A DNA stretch of 11,295 nucleotides, taken from NCBI GenBank assembly GCA_023431345.1, contig JAEYWK010000090.1:1-11295 (forward strand). The letters run 5' to 3'. The stretch comes from Pseudomonadota bacterium (GTDB lineage Bacteria > Myxococcota_A > Polyangia > Polyangiales > Polyangiaceae). The notes under the pieces were generated by a model. The model was given only the letters and a program-made list of their open reading frames with translations, ran no database searches and was not told where the DNA came from. Position numbers and translations under genes: made by a program. Each line of letters opens with the position of its first letter. Position 1 is the first letter of the stretch. Shown piece after piece: positions 6,584 through 11,295 of this stretch.

Positions 6584-6599
6584 TGGCACGATGTATGCT
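6584..6599 (+). promoter_or_regulatory. Candidate sigma-54 (-24/-12) promoter for the lipoprotein gene
   Basis: TGGCACGATGTATGCT fits the -24/-12 pattern TGGCACG-N4-TTGC with one mismatch, and the GG and GC pairs are exactly 12 nt apart. Transcription would start near 6610, giving a leader of about 50 nt before the ATG at 6659. The TATGCT within it could alternatively be a sigma-70 -10 box, but no good -35 box is correctly spaced. An A/T-rich tract lies at 6523-6545. Confidence 0.45.
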
Positions 6600-6658
6600 T
6601 AAGGCTCGGCGGGCACTCCGCCCACGCAACTAACCTAGGTTATTTCGGAGGAACTGTA

Positions 6659-6988
6659 ATGAAGAAGCTAACTAGCCTGCTCGCGATGGTCGCGCTCGGC
6701 ACGACGATCGCTGTGGTCGGCTGCGGTGGTGACGATGACGACGATTCCGGCACCACCGCCGGCAAGGGCGGCTCTAAGTCCGACGGCGGCGAGAAGTCCG
6801 ACGGCGGCGAGCCCGCCAATGGCGGCAAGGGCGGCAAGGGCGGCACCGCCAACCTCGGCGGCGAGAAGTCTGATGGTGGCGAGCCCCCCGTTGCCCCGCC
6901 GGGCGGCGCTGGCGCTGGCGGCGAGCCCACCGTCGGTGGCGCTGGCGCTGGCGGCGAAGCCGTCGGTGGTGCTGGCGGCGCTGGCTGA
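6659..6988 (+). CDS. Gly-rich low-complexity lipoprotein
   Basis: This 109-residue protein has a classic secretion signal: MKK, then hydrophobic LTSLLAMVALGTTIAVV and lipobox VVGC with C22. GG and five Asp follow the Cys. After that the chain is almost entirely Gly/Ala/Ser/Lys/Glu/Pro and probably disordered. EKSDGGEP occurs twice, and GGAGAGGE repeats near the end. It is likely an outer-membrane or periplasmic surface lipoprotein; such Gly-rich forms are common in myxobacteria, but no function is known. GGAGGA lies 6 nt before the ATG, the clearest ribosome site in the window, so high expression is likely. It is a single-gene unit, with a promoter candidate at 6584 and a terminator at 7015. 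Confidence 0.88.
   Translation: MKKLTSLLAMVALGTTIAVVGCGGDDDDDSGTTAGKGGSKSDGGEKSDGGEPANGGKGGKGGTANLGGEKSDGGEPPVAPPGGAGAGGEPTVGGAGAGGEAVGGAGGAG
6902..6985 (+). repeat. In-frame ~33-bp tandem repeat inside the Gly-rich lipoprotein gene
   Basis: Three units of 33, 30 and 21 nt each begin with a GG(C/T)GG(C/T)GCTGGC-type block. They encode GGAGAGGEPTV, GGAGAGGEAV and GGAGGAG. The unit lengths are multiples of three, so copy-number change would keep the frame and only alter the length of the tail. Confidence 0.7.
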
Positions 6989-7014
6989 AAAGCCCCCGCG
7001 TTGCACGTGAAGTT

Positions 7015-7053
7015 GGCGTGGCAGGTTCGTCCTGCCACGCCGCTTGTCTTTTG
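7015..7053 (+). terminator. Intrinsic terminator after the Gly-rich lipoprotein gene
   Basis: A perfect 11-bp stem GGCGTGGCAGG / CCTGCCACGCC encloses the 5-nt loop TTCGT and is followed by GCTTGTCTTTTG. It lies 26 nt past the stop codon at 6988 and separates the lipoprotein from the following operon. Confidence 0.9.
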
Positions 7054-7081
7054 TCGGCTCGGCTTCGTAGGGTCGTATACT
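7051..7081 (+). promoter_or_regulatory. Candidate promoter of the phosphatase-XPB-Bax1 operon
   Basis: TATACT (7076-7081) is a good -10 box. The best -35 is TTGTCG (7051-7056) at a long 19-nt spacing, overlapping the tail of the preceding terminator. Transcription would begin near 7088, only about 5 nt before the ATG at 7093, which implies a nearly leaderless message. No ribosome site is seen at that ATG, in agreement with this. Confidence 0.35.
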
Positions 7082-7092
7082 CCAGCGCCCCG

Positions 7093-7827
7093 ATGCGACT
7101 TGCCGTCCCCCTCCTCGTCGCGTTCGCGACGGCCGCCTGCGGTAGATCCGAACCTCGCGCGCCCAGCCAGCTGTTGGCCAGCGACGTCATGGAGGTCGCG
7201 GCCCTTCCGCCTGGCTATCAGGTCGCGGACCAGTTGAGCGAGAGCTGCGCTGGCCGCCGTGGCTTCCGTGCCATCCGCAACGAGCCGCTGGCCGACGTCG
7301 ATTGCAGCGTCGAGCGCGTGTCGCGCGCCTTGCGAGCTCGGGCCGCCGAACGACACTCGCCTTATCTGGTCGAAAAATCGTGCCGCGTGCGCGGGCGCGA
7401 GCGCCTTCGGGTGAGCTGCACGGCCAAAGTCGTGAGCGCCAGCAGCAGCGTCGCGCTCGCCGCTCCGCTCGAGCGCGACGCTGGCCCCGCACCTTCGGCA
7501 GGTCGGGTGCTCGATCTCGACGAGCCACGCCCGCAACACAGCCGCCAGATCCGCGTGAGCTTCGTGCCGAACGAGGGCGCACGTTCCGCTCGCCTCCGCC
7601 CCCGCGCCTACGATCGGGTCGCTGAAACACGTGAGCCCGCGCCGGGTCGGGCGGAGCTCGGGCGGCTCTCGGCGCGCTGTGACGACTGCGCGCCGCTGGC
7701 GCTCCACCACGCGCTTCGGGTCACCGCGGGCCGCGTGGGGGCGGGCGAGGTGAGCGACGTGCGCTGTTTCGCCGACGAGGGCCAGCAGCGCTGCGTGGCG
7801 ACAGCGCTCGAGCCATGGACCTACTGA
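7093..7827 (+). CDS. Predicted lipoprotein with two Cys-pair modules, function unknown
   Basis: This 244-residue protein is exported: MRLAVPLLVAFATAAC gives a short signal with a lipobox-like TAAC at C16. That lipobox is weak because Thr sits at -3. The mature part has two regions that look alike: DCSVERVSRALRARAAE followed by SCRVRGRERLRVSC, and CDDCAPLALHHALRVTAG followed by VRCFADEGQQRCVATAL. Each has a helix and then a Cys-containing hairpin, so two related disulfide domains are possible (inference). A Pro/Ala/Arg-rich linker separates them. It is the first gene of the four-gene cluster and its end overlaps the phosphatase gene by 13 nt. Why an exported protein is co-transcribed with DNA repair enzymes is unclear. 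An earlier in-frame start at 7018 would read through the upstream terminator and is rejected. Confidence 0.72.
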   Translation: MRLAVPLLVAFATAACGRSEPRAPSQLLASDVMEVAALPPGYQVADQLSESCAGRRGFRAIRNEPLADVDCSVERVSRALRARAAERHSPYLVEKSCRVRGRERLRVSCTAKVVSASSSVALAAPLERDAGPAPSAGRVLDLDEPRPQHSRQIRVSFVPNEGARSARLRPRAYDRVAETREPAPGRAELGRLSARCDDCAPLALHHALRVTAGRVGAGEVSDVRCFADEGQQRCVATALEPWTY

Positions 7828-8476
7828 TCGTTCGACACGGCGAGAGCGTGGCGAACGCCGACGGCCGCATGCAGGGCCAAAGCGACTACCCGCTCTCCGA
7901 AATCGGCCGCGCGCAGGCAGCGACGCTCGGGCGCTTCCTGAGTCGTGCGCGCTTCTCTTTCGACGCGGCGTACACCTCGCCGCTCACGCGCGCGCGTCAA
8001 ACCGCGAAAGCCCTGACGAGCGCGCTCGGCGCGCCCGATGCCGAGCTGGCGCCTGAGCTCTCCGAGATCCACGCGGGCGGGCTGCAAGGCCTGACGCACG
8101 CAGAAATCATCGACAGGTACCCAGGGTTCATGCAGCGCGGCCTGACTGGTCTCGGCGACTTCGCCGAATATGGCGGCGAGAGCTACGACGAGGTGCAGCG
8201 CCGCGTGCACCTGCTGGTGGAGCGCTGGTACGCGCGCCACCGCCAAGCCGCCCATCGCATCTTGGCGGTCGCCCACGGCGGCTTCAACTTTCACCTCGTC
8301 AAGTCGCTGGTCTGCGCCCCCGTTCCGCGCGTCATGAGCCTCAAGTTCGGCAACTGCACCGCCACGCTCGTGCGCATGAGCGAGCGACGAGGCCTCTTCT
8401 TGGGCGAGGTCGTGTTCCACCTGCCGGTCGACTTACTCGGTGCCATCACGGGCGAAGGCTTGGTCGGCGTCTTCTG

Positions 8477-8477
<1 letters not shown>
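7815..8477 (+). CDS. Histidine phosphatase superfamily protein (phosphoglycerate-mutase-like)
   Basis: This 220-residue protein is a branch-1 histidine phosphatase. It has RHGES with phospho-acceptor H8, flanked by R7 and G9; SPLTRARQTA with phosphate-binding R59; acid/base candidate E84 in ELSEIHAGGLQG; and the second catalytic H154 in AHGG. The family hydrolyses phosphate from many small molecules or proteins through a phosphohistidine intermediate, and the substrate cannot be told from sequence. The C-terminal part (residues 178-205) is an ordinary strand-rich end. Its start lies inside the preceding gene, and its TGA overlaps the helicase ATG by one base (TGATG), indicating translational coupling. 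The tight link with XPB-Bax1 is unusual and may point to a nucleotide or repair-related role (inference). Confidence 0.9.
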
Positions 8478-9849
<1,372 letters not shown>

Positions 9850-9850
<1 letters not shown>

Positions 9851-11172
9851 TGCTGCCGCCGGAGCTGACACGGACGCGCAAGCGCGAGGGCAAGCTCACG
9901 CTGTCGGCCCTGTCCGCGGCTGAGCGCGCGCGCGCCATCGAGGTGAGTGAAGCCTTGCTCGCCGTCACGCGCGCCGCGCTCGGTCGCGAACGCGAGGAGG
10001 TCGAGGCGAGCTGGGCCGCGGTGCCGGTCGCTCCGAAAGAGCGCAAGCTGCTGCTGGGGCTGACCCACTTGGTCGAGGCTCGCGCGGAGTTCGCGTCGCC
10101 GGCGAGCGTCGATCCAGAGACGGTGCGCCGGGCGTTGTTCTTGCGAGCCGCGGCGAAGCGCGCCTCGCTCGCGCCGGGTCAGCACCTCGAGCGCGCGGAG
10201 ATCTTGGCGGAGGTCGCAGCTGGGCTCGGTCACGCTCCCGAGGAGCTCGAAGCCTCGCTCTACGCCGATTTGCGCAGCGCGGAGCGGCTCGAGGCGTGCC
10301 CCGCGCCGACCGCCGATTGGCTCGTCGCCGAGTACGAGCTGCTGCAGGTGCAGTCGATCTTGCTCCGAGCCGTGCGCATCGAAGCCGAGGTCCGCGCGGC
10401 GCGGCCCGACGCTTACCGTGAGCTATTTCGTAAGCTCAAGTTCCGACAGCTGCTCTACCGGGTGGAGCCGATCGAGGGCCAGGGGTATCGGCTCGAAATC
10501 GATGGCCCGATGAGCCTGTTCGGGGCCACCACCAAGTACGGGCTCGAGCTTTCGCTATCGCTCCCGGCGCTGCTGTCGTGCGGGCAGCTGCGTCTCAAGG
10601 CGGAGCTGCGCTGGGGCAAGCGGCGGGAGAAGCTCACGTTCGAGCAAACGTACAGCCAAGCCGCTAGCCTCGACTCGACGGCAGGCGTACGCACCGAGGT
10701 GGTGGAGCTCCTCGAAGCGCTCGGGGCGAGCACCGCGAAGGGCTGGCAATGCCGGCTTTCGGACGAGCTCATCGACCTGACCGAGCAGGGGGGAGGGGTG
10801 CTCGTGCCCGATCTCGAGCTGCGCCGGGTGGACGCGCCCGGCGAGAGCGCGCGAGTTTTGGTGGAGGTGCTCGGGTTTTGGAGTCGTGACGCGGTGTTTC
10901 GGCGAATCGAAGCGGCCGAACGCGGGCTCGGCGCGCGGACGCTGTTCGTCGTGAGCTCACGCCTGAGGGTGAGCGAGGCCCTGCTCGACGACGTCGAGGC
11001 CGCCAGCCTGTACGTGTACAAGGGCAAGATCAACGCTCAGGCGTTGCTGCGCAAAGCCGAAGGCCTGCTCGCAAGCGGAGCGCCCGCGAGCGTCGTGAAT
11101 GCTGCCGCCTCGACCCCGCCCGCGTCGCCGAGCTCCGCCTCCGCGCGGCGCCGTCCTCGCTCGAAGGCCTAG
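9850..11172 (+). CDS. bax1: Bax1-type nuclease (DUF790), XPB partner
   Basis: This 440-residue protein belongs to the DUF790/Bax1 family, known from archaea as a structure-specific nuclease that binds XPB. It begins MLPPELTRTRKREGKLTL, typical of the family. It carries the hallmark RLEIDGPMSLFGATTKYGLE (214-233) with the following LPALL, then a C-terminal PD-(D/E)XK-like nuclease core: PDLEL (320-324) and VLVEVLGFWS (336-345) with E339. The GFW replaces the usual Lys, as I recall for Bax1 proteins. About 35 residues at the C-terminus (406-440) are Ala/Pro/Ser-rich and end in a basic tail RRRPRSKA, an apparent extension. Its ATG shares one base with the helicase TGA, so the two are probably made in step. 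The TAG stop forms the first three bases of the right inverted repeat. Confidence 0.9.
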
Positions 11173-11269
11173 GGAGTGTCCCTAAATTGCTGGTCTCGGC
11201 GTAAACGTGCCCGTGCCCGTGCCCGTCTGTCGATCCTGCAGAAGTTTCTGAGTGAGATCGATCGGTTAG
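11170..11269. repeat. Right copy of the ~95-bp inverted repeat (IR-R)
   Basis: Inverted relative to 85-176. It opens with the perfect hairpin TAGGGA-GTG-TCCCTA (11170-11184), whose first three bases are the Bax1 stop codon. An AAATTG block follows, then a hexamer zone with GTAAAC and GTGCCC repeated three times (about 11201-11226), then the 46-bp conserved core 11224-11269 (44 of 46 identical to the left copy). The hairpin has no U-run after it, so it is a weak terminator at best. The AGTGTCCCTAAATT end resembles sequences I recall near REP-associated (Y1) transposases, but no such gene is here. Similarity fades after 11269. Confidence 0.8.
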
Positions 11270-11295
11270 GCCGAGCGGTGCGTCGACCCCTTGCC

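Overview
This window is high-GC bacterial chromosomal DNA. It most resembles Myxococcota, probably a Polyangiales-type organism, although that placement is inference. The clues are a Hanks-type Ser/Thr kinase gene, a Gly/Asp-rich lipoprotein, long Pro-rich linkers in a protein of unknown function, many short G/C-rich repeats, and GTG starts. No plasmid, phage or transposase gene was recognised.

Left half, minus strand (about 315-3933): a cytosolic one-domain Ser/Thr kinase; a small exported GWEL-motif protein; a tRNA-Leu(CAG) with its own promoter and a strong terminator; a 479-residue two-domain protein of unknown function; and a 93-residue Lys-tailed small protein. The intergenic DNA here is repeat-rich. 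It holds a CT/GA microsatellite and two diverged copies of a composite element built on a GTCAGCG heptamer array.

Right half, plus strand (4102-11172), reached across a divergent promoter region at 3934-4101. First comes a two-gene unit: a RecA/DnaB-fold ATPase with an atypical Walker A (Arg for Lys), followed 9 nt later by an intact Y-family DNA polymerase IV (dinB). A 391-bp intergenic stretch follows, with a chain of potential RNA stems and a good sigma-54-like promoter match. Then come a Gly-rich lipoprotein and an intrinsic terminator. Last is a tightly overlapping four-gene cluster: a Cys-containing lipoprotein, a histidine-acid phosphatase, an XPB-type DNA helicase and a Bax1/DUF790 nuclease. 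The overlaps are 13, 1 and 1 nt.

The most notable content is the XPB-Bax1 pair. It is best known as an archaeal helicase-nuclease repair machine, and here it sits in a bacterial genome behind a histidine phosphatase and about 2 kb from a translesion-polymerase unit. The right half therefore reads as a DNA-damage-response neighbourhood. The helicase has R-A-D where XPB proteins normally carry the R-E-D motif. About 100-bp inverted repeats lie at the two ends of the window, roughly 11 kb apart, and the right copy begins inside the stop codon of the nuclease gene.
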